Shown: positions 28,463-36,667 of the stretch, in pieces | How positions within the stretch are numbered: the first letter of the stretch is position 1 | How the letters are laid out: every line of letters begins with the position of its first letter | Source: Paenibacillus allorhizosphaerae | GTDB taxonomy: Bacteria > Bacillota > Bacilli > Paenibacillales > NBRC-103111 | Direction of reading: 5' to 3' | Length of the DNA stretch: 64,000 bases | Assembly (NCBI RefSeq): GCF_910594985.1 | Contig: NZ_CAJVCE010000005.1 | Span: forward strand, 124,001-188,000 | Translations under genes and position numbers: made by a program | Notes under the pieces: model-generated | What the model was told of the DNA's origin: nothing | Databases searched by the model: none | What the model saw: the letters and a program-made list of their open reading frames with translations, nothing else

Positions 28463-29152
28463 CTATTTGCCTTGAGCGGCAAGCTGCTGCTGCATTTGTT
28501 TTCGTTTGTCCGCGATGAAGCCGAACAAGAAAATAAACAAGCCCAGAACAATCGGCGCAATATAATGGCTGGGCGGAAATAACTTCTCCAGAAACGCTCC
28601 GACCGCTTTGTCGCCGACCGCCATCTCCCCGGCCGTATAGCCGAGCAATCCTGCCCCAAGCTGTACCAGCACCGGGAAACGGCTCATGAGTCGCATCAGC
28701 AGCCGGCTGCCCCAGATGATTAACGGAATGCTGATGACAAGCCCGAAGCTGATCAGCAGCAAATTCCCGTTCGCAGCCCCAGCCATCGCAAGCACATTAT
28801 CCAGACTCATAATCAGATCGGCAAAAATAATCGTGCGCAGCGCTTCCATAAGGCTCGCTCCCGCCTGAACATGCTCTGCATGCCCGTCGTTCCTTAGCAA
28901 TTTGAACGCAATATATATTAGCAAAAGTCCTCCAGCCAGCTGAACAAACGGGATCTGCAAGAGCCATACGGCGATAAAGGTCAAACCGATCCGCAGACCT
29001 ATGGCGCCGAAGCTTCCCCAGAAAACGGCCTTTTTCTGATGTTCTGCAGGCAAATTTCGGCAAGCGAGCGCGATGACTACGGCATTGTCTCCGCTTAATA
29101 CGATGTTGATGAGTATGAGCTTTAATAGTCCGATGAGCAATTCGCCTTCCAC
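28463..29152 (-). CDS. TerC family integral membrane protein (YjbE-like)
   Basis: 229 residues with about seven hydrophobic segments. The TerC signature is visible: LILINIVLSGDNAVVIALAC near the start and LIMSLDNVLAMAGAANGNLL in the middle, each with the conserved acidic/asparagine pair (GDN, LDN) that lines the metal site. Family members in Bacillales export manganese or help metalate secreted enzymes. It is unrelated to the carbohydrate genes on either side and has its own terminator. I looked for a yybP-ykoY manganese riboswitch upstream and did not see its conserved core. Confidence 0.92.
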   Translation of the reverse strand: MEGELLIGLLKLILINIVLSGDNAVVIALACRNLPAEHQKKAVFWGSFGAIGLRIGLTFIAVWLLQIPFVQLAGGLLLIYIAFKLLRNDGHAEHVQAGASLMEALRTIIFADLIMSLDNVLAMAGAANGNLLLISFGLVISIPLIIWGSRLLMRLMSRFPVLVQLGAGLLGYTAGEMAVGDKAVGAFLEKLFPPSHYIAPIVLGLFIFLFGFIADKRKQMQQQLAAQGK

Positions 29153-29286
29153 TGCCCTTCCTCCTCCTTCCGGATCTGCCGGCCGGGCTTCCCTCCTTCA
29201 TCGGTTCGGATGAGCGCGGTTTGTCCTGCCGTTTGTCCCCTCTCTTTTATGTATGTTCAAGCGTCTTCGGAAATTCTACGTCTGCC

Positions 29287-29321
29287 AAAAAAATGGACTT
29301 CTGCCTTCCCGGCAAAAGTCC
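29287..29321 (-). terminator. Rho-independent terminator after the SBP at 29335
   Basis: On the minus strand GGACTTTTGCC pairs with GGCAGAAGTCC around a 5-base loop, then ATTTTTTT. It starts 14 bases after the SBP stop. Confidence 0.82.
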
Positions 29322-29334
29322 GCTAGCATCTATC

Positions 29335-30642
29335 TTATTTCTTCTTGCTCTGAATTTGCTGGTTGATTTTTTCTTCCGCTTCCCTAAGCGCCGTGTTCAC
29401 GTCTTTGGCGTCGCTGAAATACTCCTCGAAGCTTTTCCAAAAGACGCCTCTGGACTCATTCTCGTATGGTGAAAAGAGCGGCGCCGGTGCCGGCGTGTCA
29501 CCGATGACCGACTGCAAATTTTTTCCTTTAAGGAATGGCATATCGGCCCCGAACTCTTTTTTCAGCTCCGGATTTTTGAGCGGGCTCGGCTTGGCCGCCG
29601 TTCGTGCACTGATCCGCTGGTTCTGTTCGGACGTTATCACATCGAGCGCCTGCATCGCCTGATCGCGGTATTTGCTTGTCTTCGTGATCGCGATCATATG
29701 GGCTTCCGCATACCGGAAGACGTTCGGATTCTCCGTGTATACGGGGAACTTGACGACGTCCCAATGCAGTCCGTTTTGCTCCGCACTTTCCAGGTTCGAT
29801 AATATATTGGCGGTCGTCAGCATCGCCACATTCTTGTCTTCCATGAACCATTTGGCCCCGTTAAAGGTCATCATTTTCGGCGGTGCGTTATTCGGGATGG
29901 ACCACACTTTCTTGGCGGTTTCGAACAGCTTCTTCCACCCTTCGTTGTTCACGGACGCCCGATCCGTCTTGCCGTCTACCATCGTCAAAGAAAGCTGCGT
30001 GCTCAGCCGCCCCAACTGGTCGCTGTCGAGTCCGCGGTACGTCGTACCGTTATCGATGCGGGTCATTTTTTTGCCGAGCTCGATCGCTTCATCCCATGTC
30101 ATGCCGTCTTTCGGATACGACATGCCGAACTTGTCGAAGATGTCCTTATTGTAATAGGTCGCGTTAAAATTGAGTGAGAACGGCAGCGCATACAGTTCGC
30201 CTTTGGGTGCCAACTTCTTGATCGAATCGAGCACGACCGGCTCAAACCGGCCTAAATCGGAGTTATGCTTTTTGGCCAGCGGCGTTATATCGTCGAGCAG
30301 CTCCATTTGACCGAATCTCCCAAGATCGCCGTTCCACGTATAGATGAAATCCGGCGTCTTGCCCGCCGTCACCAAATCTTCAATCTTCGTGCCTTGGCCC
30401 GGAACGATCGGCTCGATCGTAATATGCGGATATTTTTTTTTGACCGGATCGACAATCAAGTTTTTCACGTCTTTATCCGCGATGCCCGTTGCGATATAGA
30501 AGGTTAACATTACCGGCGCCGTATCGGCGGCTTTCGCTGGCGGCGCGTCCGGCGTGCTTTCGGCTGGCCCCCCGCCGCTGCATCCGGCAAGCAGGACGAG
30601 CAGCGAAGACGAAGCTGCTAACGATGTTCTGTTCCAGTTCAT
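29335..30642 (-). CDS. Extracellular solute-binding lipoprotein
   Basis: 435 residues from ATG 30642, which has GAGGAGG eight bases upstream; the frame is open upstream but those codons lack a ribosome site. Signal MNWNRTSLAASSSLLVLLA-GC with lipobox L-A-G-C. Body blocks are VKKKYPHITIEPIVPGQGTK, ATYYNKDIFDKFGMSYPKDG, and an aromatic RYAEAHMIAITKTSKYRDQA. It most resembles the SBP at 52776 in motif spacing. It is a single-gene transcript with its own terminator and a cre-like element 34 bp upstream, next to pectinesterase. No permease gene is adjacent. Confidence 0.92.
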   Translation of the reverse strand: MNWNRTSLAASSSLLVLLAGCSGGGPAESTPDAPPAKAADTAPVMLTFYIATGIADKDVKNLIVDPVKKKYPHITIEPIVPGQGTKIEDLVTAGKTPDFIYTWNGDLGRFGQMELLDDITPLAKKHNSDLGRFEPVVLDSIKKLAPKGELYALPFSLNFNATYYNKDIFDKFGMSYPKDGMTWDEAIELGKKMTRIDNGTTYRGLDSDQLGRLSTQLSLTMVDGKTDRASVNNEGWKKLFETAKKVWSIPNNAPPKMMTFNGAKWFMEDKNVAMLTTANILSNLESAEQNGLHWDVVKFPVYTENPNVFRYAEAHMIAITKTSKYRDQAMQALDVITSEQNQRISARTAAKPSPLKNPELKKEFGADMPFLKGKNLQSVIGDTPAPAPLFSPYENESRGVFWKSFEEYFSDAKDVNTALREAEEKINQQIQSKKK

Positions 30643-30675
30643 GAACCATTCCTCCTCGGGTTTACCCAGTATATA

Positions 30676-30689
30676 GCAAGCGCTTACAA
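30676..30689 (-). promoter_or_regulatory. cre-like operator ahead of the SBP at 29335-30642
   Basis: Minus-strand TGTAAGCGCTTGCT matches 12 of 14 positions of TGWAANCGNTNWCA and is about 34 bp upstream of the start codon; it contains the self-complementary core AAGCGCTT. Confidence 0.45.
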
Positions 30690-30901
30690 ATTGGTTGGCA
30701 CCTGGCCGAACAGCCAACATATACATCCGGTGCGAAACGGCAATACCGGTCCGGCGCTGAAACTCACCTATTCAAATGGGTCCGCTTGCGCTCCTCCTCA
30801 GAGCAATCCTGTACAACCAAAGCCCGCACGGGCAGCTGGCTCCGTTAGCTTGTTGAAGCCGTTAACTGCCCTGCGATCCTCCTATGGCTCGGCTTCGTTC
30901 G

Positions 30902-31801
30902 TTATGAGACCGGGTTCCAGCCATCCGCACCCGCAAAAACTCGTTCAATCGTCCACCCGGCCGCCGTCTCCGGCTCCAGCATTTTCGCCCATGTAGCACG
31001 CCCATCCGTTGCTCCTCCAGGACCGTGACTCCCCGTTTCCATGTAACGGGCCGTCTTCTCGTTGTCCGGATTGCGCCAGTTATCCCAGCCTTCCGTTCGA
31101 ATATGCGGCCCCATCCATGTGTTGATGAACGCCACATGGGCATGCGGCCGCCATGGCCGGCCGAGATAAACCGCGTCGGCTTCAGGTCCGTTCGTCAGCT
31201 TGCAGTCGAGGAAGACAAATCCGAATTCGGTCTGCGCCGTTGTCGAAGCCGCCGTAATGTAGCCGTCGCGCAGGCTGTGGATTTCGCATTCGTGGAACAA
31301 CACGGTTGCGCCGCCGAATATATAATCGACGTGACCGGCAATAAAGCAGCTTTTGAAGTACTGCCTTCCTTTGCTCGTATATAACGTGTCCTGATAGCTC
31401 AACATCCGCACGTTCGTAAACACGGCCCGGTCGCCGGATACATAGACGGCCAGCGCCTGCCCGATGCCCGGTCCGACGCCGGCGGTATTGTGCACGGTCA
31501 AATGCTCGGCGGTAAAGTCATCCCCGTGTACGGTCAGCACGGACGTTTCAAACGTGCCGATCGGCTTCCCATTCGGGCGCAGGTTGGCGTCGAGATTGTA
31601 GGTAATGATCGTCTCGGTCATACTTTCACCGACGAGACTAATCATCGGCTTGTTGTCCGGGATCGTCACCCGCTCCCGGTACACGCCTTTTTTAATAAAG
31701 ATGACGGTCCGCTCTTCCCAGTGCACCCTCACCGAATCGATCGCTTCCTGTATGCTCGTATAATCGCCGCTTCCGTCGGCTGCCACCGTCCATCTCGGCA
31801 T
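30902..31801 (-). CDS. Pectinesterase (carbohydrate esterase family 8)
   Basis: 299 residues from ATG 31801 (MPRWTVAADGSGDYTSIQEA), with AAAGGAG 11 bases upstream. The right-handed beta-helix family signature is complete: GSGDYTSIQEAID at the N-terminus, AVFTNVRMLSYQDTLYTSKG with the catalytic Q and D, the second catalytic D in CFIAGHVDYIFGGATVLFHE, and YLGRPWRPHAHVAFINTWMG with the substrate-binding R and W. It hydrolyses methyl esters of homogalacturonan or its oligomers. No signal peptide is present, pointing to action on imported methylated oligogalacturonides, as known for some bacterial CE8 enzymes. It is probably transcribed alone. Confidence 0.94.
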   Translation of the reverse strand: MPRWTVAADGSGDYTSIQEAIDSVRVHWEERTVIFIKKGVYRERVTIPDNKPMISLVGESMTETIITYNLDANLRPNGKPIGTFETSVLTVHGDDFTAEHLTVHNTAGVGPGIGQALAVYVSGDRAVFTNVRMLSYQDTLYTSKGRQYFKSCFIAGHVDYIFGGATVLFHECEIHSLRDGYITAASTTAQTEFGFVFLDCKLTNGPEADAVYLGRPWRPHAHVAFINTWMGPHIRTEGWDNWRNPDNEKTARYMETGSHGPGGATDGRATWAKMLEPETAAGWTIERVFAGADGWNPVS

Positions 31802-31920
31802 GTATGCATCGTCTCCTTTGATTGATCGTTCCGCTTTGCGCTCCGCTTCCGTTTCGCCCGGCAAGCAAGAAAACGGTATCATAAGTCAGCATCTGTTGGC
31901 CCGCTCCCTAACCGTAACAC

Positions 31921-31946
31921 AAAAAAAATGCGCATTCTTTACGCAT
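31921..31946 (-). terminator. Small hairpin with T run, overlapping the stop of a gene fragment
   Basis: On the minus strand ATGCG and CGCAT flank a 9-base loop and are followed by eight T residues. The stem overlaps the stop codon of the fragment at 31939-32186. The same bases also form two tandem copies of CGCATTCTT on the plus strand. Confidence 0.5.
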
Positions 31947-32186
31947 TCTTGTGCTTTTCTTCAATATAATTGCTCAGTTGCAACCGTAGCGAACCCAGGA
32001 CGCCTGTCTGGAAGCGGCTCTTGACTCGTTCATCTGCGATGAAACGCCGTATCCCTGCCGCGTTAGCTACCAGACCATGCCATGCTCCATGATTTTCATC
32101 AATTTTCAACCGATTTGCAACATAAATGGAACCTTGCCCGTTAATAGACTTGTAAAGCTCAACAAGACTACCAACAGAAAGGGATT
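31939..32186 (-). pseudogene. Possible 3' fragment of an unrecognised gene
   Basis: An open frame in the divergent gap between pectinesterase and the copper-amine-oxidase-like gene reads about 82 residues of protein-like sequence, including LVELYKSINGQGSIYVANRL, NHGAWHGLVANAAGIRRF and RLQLSNYIEEKHKNA, ending at a stop that overlaps a terminator hairpin. No credible ribosome site with ATG or GTG is present; a TTG at 32109 would give 56 residues. The frame runs on antisense into the neighbouring signal peptide, where it loses protein-like character. I read this as either a short gene with a weak start or the retained tail of a truncated gene. I do not recognise the family. Confidence 0.35.
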
Positions 32187-32189
32187 TTG

Positions 32190-33236
32190 ATGATGAACTA
32201 TCGCATGAACAAACGCATTGCAGCTCTCGTGGCACTTTCCATTTCATTGACAGGCGGGTCAGCCTACGCCGCTGACAGCGCGCCGCAACCGGTTCAAGCA
32301 ACCGTTATTTCCGCTCCGGTCGCGCTTGAGCAGCTTCAAGTTACGGTTAACGGTACGGCCCTGACGGCAGCCGGTTTCAAGCAAGCCGACGCGAAAGAGC
32401 CGATGCTGCCTTTGCGCGACGTAACGGAAGCGCTCGGCTTCACTTTAACGTGGAACGCGGAGAACATGTCCACGGACTTGGTCAAAGACAATTTGCTGGT
32501 GACGGTCACCACTGGCGAGGACCGATACGCCGTCAACAAAATGTATAAAACGCTCGGTACCGCTCCTGCACTCGTAGACAGCAAACTGTTCGTACCTGCG
32601 TCGTTTGCAAGCGAAGTACTGCATGCCGCAGTCAAGATCGAGGGCAGCACCATTTCCATTACGCAAGAGGAGCAGCGGAAAACGGCAACGACCAAAGGCG
32701 TCATCACCGCTGTACGCGATAACGACGGGCATCAGTCCGTTCAAATCAACGGCGTGGGACCGGACGGACTCGTTCTGAACGTTGGGAAAGATACAGTTAT
32801 TGAATCGACTGACGGCACGGCCATGGTATTCTCCGATCTTACGATCGGCACGGAAATCGAAGCGGAACATTCCCTCGCCATGACGATGAGCTTGCCGCCG
32901 CAAACGCCGACTTACAAAATTTCCGTAGCCTACCGGCCGGATGCTGTGGACTTGATCGGTACGTCGGGAACGATCCAGGACGTACGCGTGAGCGAGGACG
33001 GGATGACAAGCATTGTCATTAAGGGGACTGGGCTGACCGAGCAATCGCAGTCTGAAGTTGTGCTGCAATTGACGGACAAAACGTCACTCGTCAATAAGGA
33101 AGGCGAGACGATCGAGAAAAGCGCGCTTGTCAAAGGCGCCAAAGTGATCGGATTTTATAACGGCGTACTGACCAAAAGCTTGCCTCCGATCGGAAAAGCG
33201 TGGAAGGTCGTACTTCAGGCTCCTGCAGCCGAATAA
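32190..33236 (+). CDS. Secreted protein with copper amine oxidase N-terminal-like domain
   Basis: 348 residues from ATG 32190 (AAAGGG six bases upstream; ATG 32193 and TTG 32187 are alternatives). A signal peptide ends near SAYA-ADS. Residues about 45-150 hold the copper-amine-oxidase-N-like domain common in Paenibacillus secreted proteins: LQVTVNGTALTAAGFKQADA, MLPLRDVTEALGFTLTWNAE, LVDSKLFVPASFASEVLHAA. The C-terminal half is a beta-rich region of repeated units (TTKGVITAVRDNDGHQSVQI and GTSGTIQDVRVSEDGMTSIV). No enzymatic residues are apparent and copper binding is not implied by this domain. It precedes a plus-strand terminator and is convergent with the DUF5667 gene. Confidence 0.87.
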   Translation: MMNYRMNKRIAALVALSISLTGGSAYAADSAPQPVQATVISAPVALEQLQVTVNGTALTAAGFKQADAKEPMLPLRDVTEALGFTLTWNAENMSTDLVKDNLLVTVTTGEDRYAVNKMYKTLGTAPALVDSKLFVPASFASEVLHAAVKIEGSTISITQEEQRKTATTKGVITAVRDNDGHQSVQINGVGPDGLVLNVGKDTVIESTDGTAMVFSDLTIGTEIEAEHSLAMTMSLPPQTPTYKISVAYRPDAVDLIGTSGTIQDVRVSEDGMTSIVIKGTGLTEQSQSEVVLQLTDKTSLVNKEGETIEKSALVKGAKVIGFYNGVLTKSLPPIGKAWKVVLQAPAAE

Positions 33237-33268
33237 ACGATAAAATTAATCACTCTATAAAATGCAAG

Positions 33269-33315
33269 AAGGGGCTGCCCAAAGTCATTGAAAGTGACGG
33301 AAGGCGGCCCCTTTC
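33269..33315 (+). terminator. Terminator after the 32190-33236 gene
   Basis: AAGGGGC.GCC pairs with GGC.GCCCCTT across a 23-base loop, followed by TTTC, about 30 bases after the stop. Confidence 0.65.
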
Positions 33316-33466
33316 ATGCATCTGTCATTTACGGCAATGATTGTGAGCACGGAACTCATCCGGCCGGGTGCTGGTTGCTGTGGAATGCTTTCAATATAAA
33401 GTCGCCGTCCAGGACATTGCGTTTCCTATGAGAAGCTAGAAAATCGATTGTCATAGGGTTACGACT

Positions 33467-34513
33467 TTATTTATTACGGTTCCCGTTATTATCGTTATGT
33501 TTACTGATATTTTTTCCTTTGTTGTTGTCTCCCCCGTTCTCCCCTTTATTATCGTTATTTCGTTGTCCGATTGCCGGACGCTCCTGCTTATCTTTTTTGT
33601 CTTCCTTATCGCGGTTCTCCGTCTTTTCAAGCTTCTTCGTCTTTTCACGTTGTGCTTCCGCATGAGCCGATTTATCTTTGACCGGTTTAACCCCATCTTT
33701 GGCTGCCGGTTCAGCTGCGTTCTCCTGCACGTCCCGGGTGTCGGACGGAGCCTCCGCTACGTTCACAACCTGAGAAGAAGCCGGCTTTACGGTTTGAAGT
33801 ACCGGCTCCGTCTCTTTTTTGCGCTCGATCTTTTCCAGCTTCTCCTCCAGATGGGCGAACGATTTTTCAATATTTTTCATTATTGCGATCTGGGCGTTCG
33901 GATTTTCGACCTTTTCCAGCACATCAGCGAGAGCCGCAATATTACGCTGCAAATCCGTTTTTATTGTGAGTATTTTCTCCTTGTTGGTTACTTCCTTTTT
34001 TTCTGAGGTCCTCTTCCCCGCTGCAGATTGGGATGGCTCCACGGAAGCTTTCTCTGATGCGGAAGTTGGCGTCACGTAGGTGTCCGCCGTAAAGGTGCCG
34101 GACGCTTGTTCCGTTTTCTCGACCGCGCTTTGCTGCGTTTCCAATGACTTCTGGATCGATTGCTTGGCTTCCGCTACCTTTCCTTTTACAAGCAGCGCAT
34201 TGGCTTCGGAAAGTCGGATTTGGGCGAATTCGGCAAGCAATTGGGCCTCCTTCACATCATCGGACGACAAAGCAAGCCGGATCTGTTCATAGATCGTTTT
34301 AATAAAGTACAACAAATCTCCAGGCAATAGTCCTGCCTTATTCCCTTCCGCATGGGTGGAAGCTTTGACCGTCTGGTCTTGTGCTGCCGCCGCTACATTC
34401 TCGTATGCATAAGCACTGCTCGAGCCCAGCCCAACAGCTAATAATATGGCCAAGGCGCCTCCGGTAAGGCGTTTGGGCAATTGCGAACGAGTTCTCATGT
34501 TTCGTCTCATCAT
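33467..34513 (-). CDS. Exported DUF5667-domain protein with charged C-terminal tail
   Basis: 348 residues from ATG 34513 (AAGGTGG five bases upstream; GTG 34522 is an alternative). A signal peptide ends near SSAYA-YEN. Residues about 60-130 match the DUF5667 pattern, LLPGDLLYFIKTIYEQIRLA and LAEFAQIRLSEANALLVKGK, which forms helical hairpins. After a second helical segment (LQRNIAALADVLEKVENPNA) the last 100 residues are extremely lysine-, glutamate- and asparagine-rich and disordered, ending in NDNNGNRNK. Function is unknown; related proteins are cell-envelope or spore-associated. It lies between two genes for copper-amine-oxidase-N-like proteins. Confidence 0.85.
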   Translation of the reverse strand: MMRRNMRTRSQLPKRLTGGALAILLAVGLGSSSAYAYENVAAAAQDQTVKASTHAEGNKAGLLPGDLLYFIKTIYEQIRLALSSDDVKEAQLLAEFAQIRLSEANALLVKGKVAEAKQSIQKSLETQQSAVEKTEQASGTFTADTYVTPTSASEKASVEPSQSAAGKRTSEKKEVTNKEKILTIKTDLQRNIAALADVLEKVENPNAQIAIMKNIEKSFAHLEEKLEKIERKKETEPVLQTVKPASSQVVNVAEAPSDTRDVQENAAEPAAKDGVKPVKDKSAHAEAQREKTKKLEKTENRDKEDKKDKQERPAIGQRNNDNKGENGGDNNKGKNISKHNDNNGNRNK

Positions 34514-34576
34514 GAATACCACCTTTAGTTTGGATCAGCTGCAGCTGAATACTAAGTTATACGGTCATAGATATTC

Positions 34577-34629
34577 ATTTGAGGGGGCAATTCATTTTAA
34601 ATATTTTAACGAAGCCGACACCCTCAAAT
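34577..34629. repeat. Inverted repeat in the divergent DUF5667 / 34703 promoter region
   Basis: Arms ATTTGAGGG (34577-34585) and CCCTCAAAT (34621-34629) are perfectly complementary and separated by 35 AT-rich bases. Located between two divergent start codons, it could be paired operator half-sites or an RNA stem in the 5' leader. Confidence 0.45.
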
Positions 34630-34702
34630 AAATAGTGAGCACCCGAACTTACTTAGAGGAATACTTTCCCAGATCAAATTTTGCCAAGCAAAGGGGTATA
34701 TC

Positions 34703-35578
34703 GTGATAATGAAAATGAACAAAACCTGGAAGATTACAGCGTCCTGTATCGTAGCAACCAGTCTTATGGCTGGAACGGCCATGGCAAAGCAGGATAATGG
34801 CAGCAGTACGGAAAAGAAGGCGGAAGCGGCTCTGACTTCAACCGTCGAAACGAAGGAAAAAGGGGGAAATGTAAAGTCGGACTCAGATTCGCAGGCTACG
34901 GTTACATCGAGCACCTACGGCAGCGGCTCGAATGGAAGCAACGGTTTGCTGAAAGCAATTGAAAATGTGAAAGACAAGCCGGCAGGAGCGATCCTGGCCG
35001 ACATTCTTTTAACCAAATACGATGCAAAGCTGACACCGGAAGTTAGAGCCGAGCTGGAGTCTTTAATCGAAAAGGATGCGGCTCTTTCGGCTGCAGCCGA
35101 TCTGTTGGACCAGCAGGGCAGCGTAACGGATGCGGTCTATGTTCAAAAGGAAGCGGTGAAGGCGAACGTAAAAAATATCGATTCCTACAAGAAACTGGGT
35201 AAACTCTACGAAAAAGTCGGAAAAACCGGCATCAAGCTGTATGTTAACGGCGACGAGCCTTCCATCGAAGTCGCTCCTTTCATCCGTGACGGCAGTACAC
35301 TGGTTCCGTTCCGAGCAATCTCCGAGGCACTCAAAGCCGAGGTAAGCTGGAACGCGGAAGAGCGTTCCGTAACCGTAACGAGAGACGGCATTGCCGTTAA
35401 ACTCTTGATCGGAAGCACGACTGCTTATGTTGATGGCAAAGAAGTAACGCTTGAGGTGCCGGCGTCGATTGTGGAGGGCAATACAGTAGTTCCCGTGCGC
35501 TTTGTCAGCGAAGCGCTGAAAGCGGCTGTAAAATGGGAAGACGAGACCCAATCCGTCGTGATTTACGAAGACCAATAA
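34703..35578 (+). CDS. Secreted protein with copper amine oxidase N-terminal-like domain
   Basis: 291 residues from GTG 34703 (AAGGGG six bases upstream; ATG 34709 is an alternative). The signal peptide MKMNKTWKITASCIVATSLM ends near AMA-KQD. A low-complexity Ser/Thr/Lys/Gly region follows, then a helical part (LLKAIENVKDKPAGAILADI), and the C-terminal 115 residues form the classic copper-amine-oxidase-N domain: IKLYVNGDEPSIEVAPFIRD, LVPFRAISEALKAEVSWNAE, AYVDGKEVTLEVPASIVEGN, VVPVRFVSEALKAAVKWEDE. It likely acts in the cell envelope. It is divergent from DUF5667 and followed by a bidirectional terminator. Confidence 0.9.
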   Translation: MIMKMNKTWKITASCIVATSLMAGTAMAKQDNGSSTEKKAEAALTSTVETKEKGGNVKSDSDSQATVTSSTYGSGSNGSNGLLKAIENVKDKPAGAILADILLTKYDAKLTPEVRAELESLIEKDAALSAAADLLDQQGSVTDAVYVQKEAVKANVKNIDSYKKLGKLYEKVGKTGIKLYVNGDEPSIEVAPFIRDGSTLVPFRAISEALKAEVSWNAEERSVTVTRDGIAVKLLIGSTTAYVDGKEVTLEVPASIVEGNTVVPVRFVSEALKAAVKWEDETQSVVIYEDQ

Positions 35579-35637
35579 GCGATCGATATGAACAATCCCC
35601 ATTGACTCCGGTCTGCTGATCAAAACGTATTTTCAAG

Positions 35638-35690
35638 AGAAAAACCTTCTTTTCCACAGGCTAGGTGCCGACGGGAAAGAAGGTTTTTCT
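35638..35690. terminator. Bidirectional terminator between 34703 and the sugar kinase
   Basis: A 17-bp nearly perfect stem AGAAAAACCTTCTTTTCC / GGGAAAGAAGGTTTTTCT with an 18-base loop. T runs flank it on both strands, and it lies between convergent genes ending at 35578 and 35732. Confidence 0.85.
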
Positions 35691-35731
35691 ACTTCCAACG
35701 ATGCCTTCATACAGAAACGTATTGATATAGC

Positions 35732-36667
35732 TTATTCCCTCTCCACGGTCACTTGACCGCGCAGCCTTTGGACATCTTCCAAGCTGACGTTGCCTGCTCT
35801 TTCCGACAGCGCATTGGCGGTGCCCGATGCAATCGCCAGCTTCATCATCTCTTCCACAGGCAGCTGCTGCGCCAGCCCGACAGCCATCCCGGCGACAAAA
35901 GCGTCTCCGCAGCCGACCGTATTGACCGCTTCCACCTTCGGGGCAGCCGTACGGTACAGCTGTCCGTCATACAAGCTTAGCGAGCCTTTGTCTCCTAGCG
36001 ACACGCTGACGAGGGAAATCCCCGATTGCTGCAAGCGGCGAAGCTTGTCCAGCAGCTCCCCTTCCGTTGCCGGGCGCTCGTTGAACAAATGATACACTTC
36101 GTGCTCGTTCGGCTTAATAAAATAAGGAACGGCCTGCACCCCTTGCAGCAGCGGTTCCCCGCTCGTATCCAGAAAAGCGATCGCGCCTTCAGCCTTAACC
36201 AGTGCGATCAGCTCCGCGTAATACGCAGCCGGAACGCCTTGCGGCAAACTCCCGCTAAAGCAGACGATGTACGACTTCCTGGCCAATTCGAACAGTTTTT
36301 GCTTAAAACGGTCAAGCGCTTCCGCGGTTAGGATAGGACCGGGTTCGAGCAGTTCCGTCGATTCCCCGGTTGTCTCATCGATCATGTTCAGGCAAAGCCT
36401 GGATTCGCCGTCTACGCTTACGAAATCATGAGCGATGCCTTGTTTCCCGAGATGGCGCGTAATATAGTCGCCATTGCTTCCCGCTACGAAGCCGGTGGCC
36501 GTAACCGGCAACCCGAGCTGTTGAATAACCCGGGCCACATTGATGCCTTTACCGCCCGGATCGGCATAAAGCCGGGTCGCTCTTGTGAGCTTCCCGACTT
36601 CGAGCCGAGGCAGGTAATACGTTTTGTCAATCGCGGCATTCAGTGTGACCGTCGTGATCATGTTCAT
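35732..36667 (-). CDS. PfkB-type sugar-phosphate kinase (1-phosphofructokinase / tagatose-6-phosphate kinase)
   Basis: 311 residues; the ATG at 36667 overlaps the aldolase stop in an ATGA junction, so translation is coupled. PfkB signatures are clear: DPGGKGINVARVIQQLG near residue 38 and VGCGDAFVAGMAVGLAQ near 255, with the catalytic D in GCGDAF. FVAGSNGDYI and DTSGEPLLQG are also typical. FruK and LacC/AgaZ-like kinases share this fold and cannot be told apart from these motifs. The partner aldolase, the SIS isomerase and the DeoR regulator favour phosphorylation of tagatose 6-phosphate to the 1,6-bisphosphate. An ordinary fructose pathway would usually have a PTS FruA gene next to it, and none is visible. 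Confidence 0.88.
   Translation of the reverse strand: MNMITTVTLNAAIDKTYYLPRLEVGKLTRATRLYADPGGKGINVARVIQQLGLPVTATGFVAGSNGDYITRHLGKQGIAHDFVSVDGESRLCLNMIDETTGESTELLEPGPILTAEALDRFKQKLFELARKSYIVCFSGSLPQGVPAAYYAELIALVKAEGAIAFLDTSGEPLLQGVQAVPYFIKPNEHEVYHLFNERPATEGELLDKLRRLQQSGISLVSVSLGDKGSLSLYDGQLYRTAAPKVEAVNTVGCGDAFVAGMAVGLAQQLPVEEMMKLAIASGTANALSERAGNVSLEDVQRLRGQVTVERE

Noticed and set aside
29153-29286. Possible yybP-ykoY manganese riboswitch upstream of TerC
   Set aside because: The conserved paired core and its internal-loop sequences could not be found in the short leader.
33451-33696. 81-codon basic minus-strand frame (MGLNRSKINRLMRKHNVKRR...)
   Set aside because: It overlaps the charged, low-complexity tail of the DUF5667 gene in another frame. 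The Lys/Arg repeats come from the Lys/Glu codons being read out of frame.
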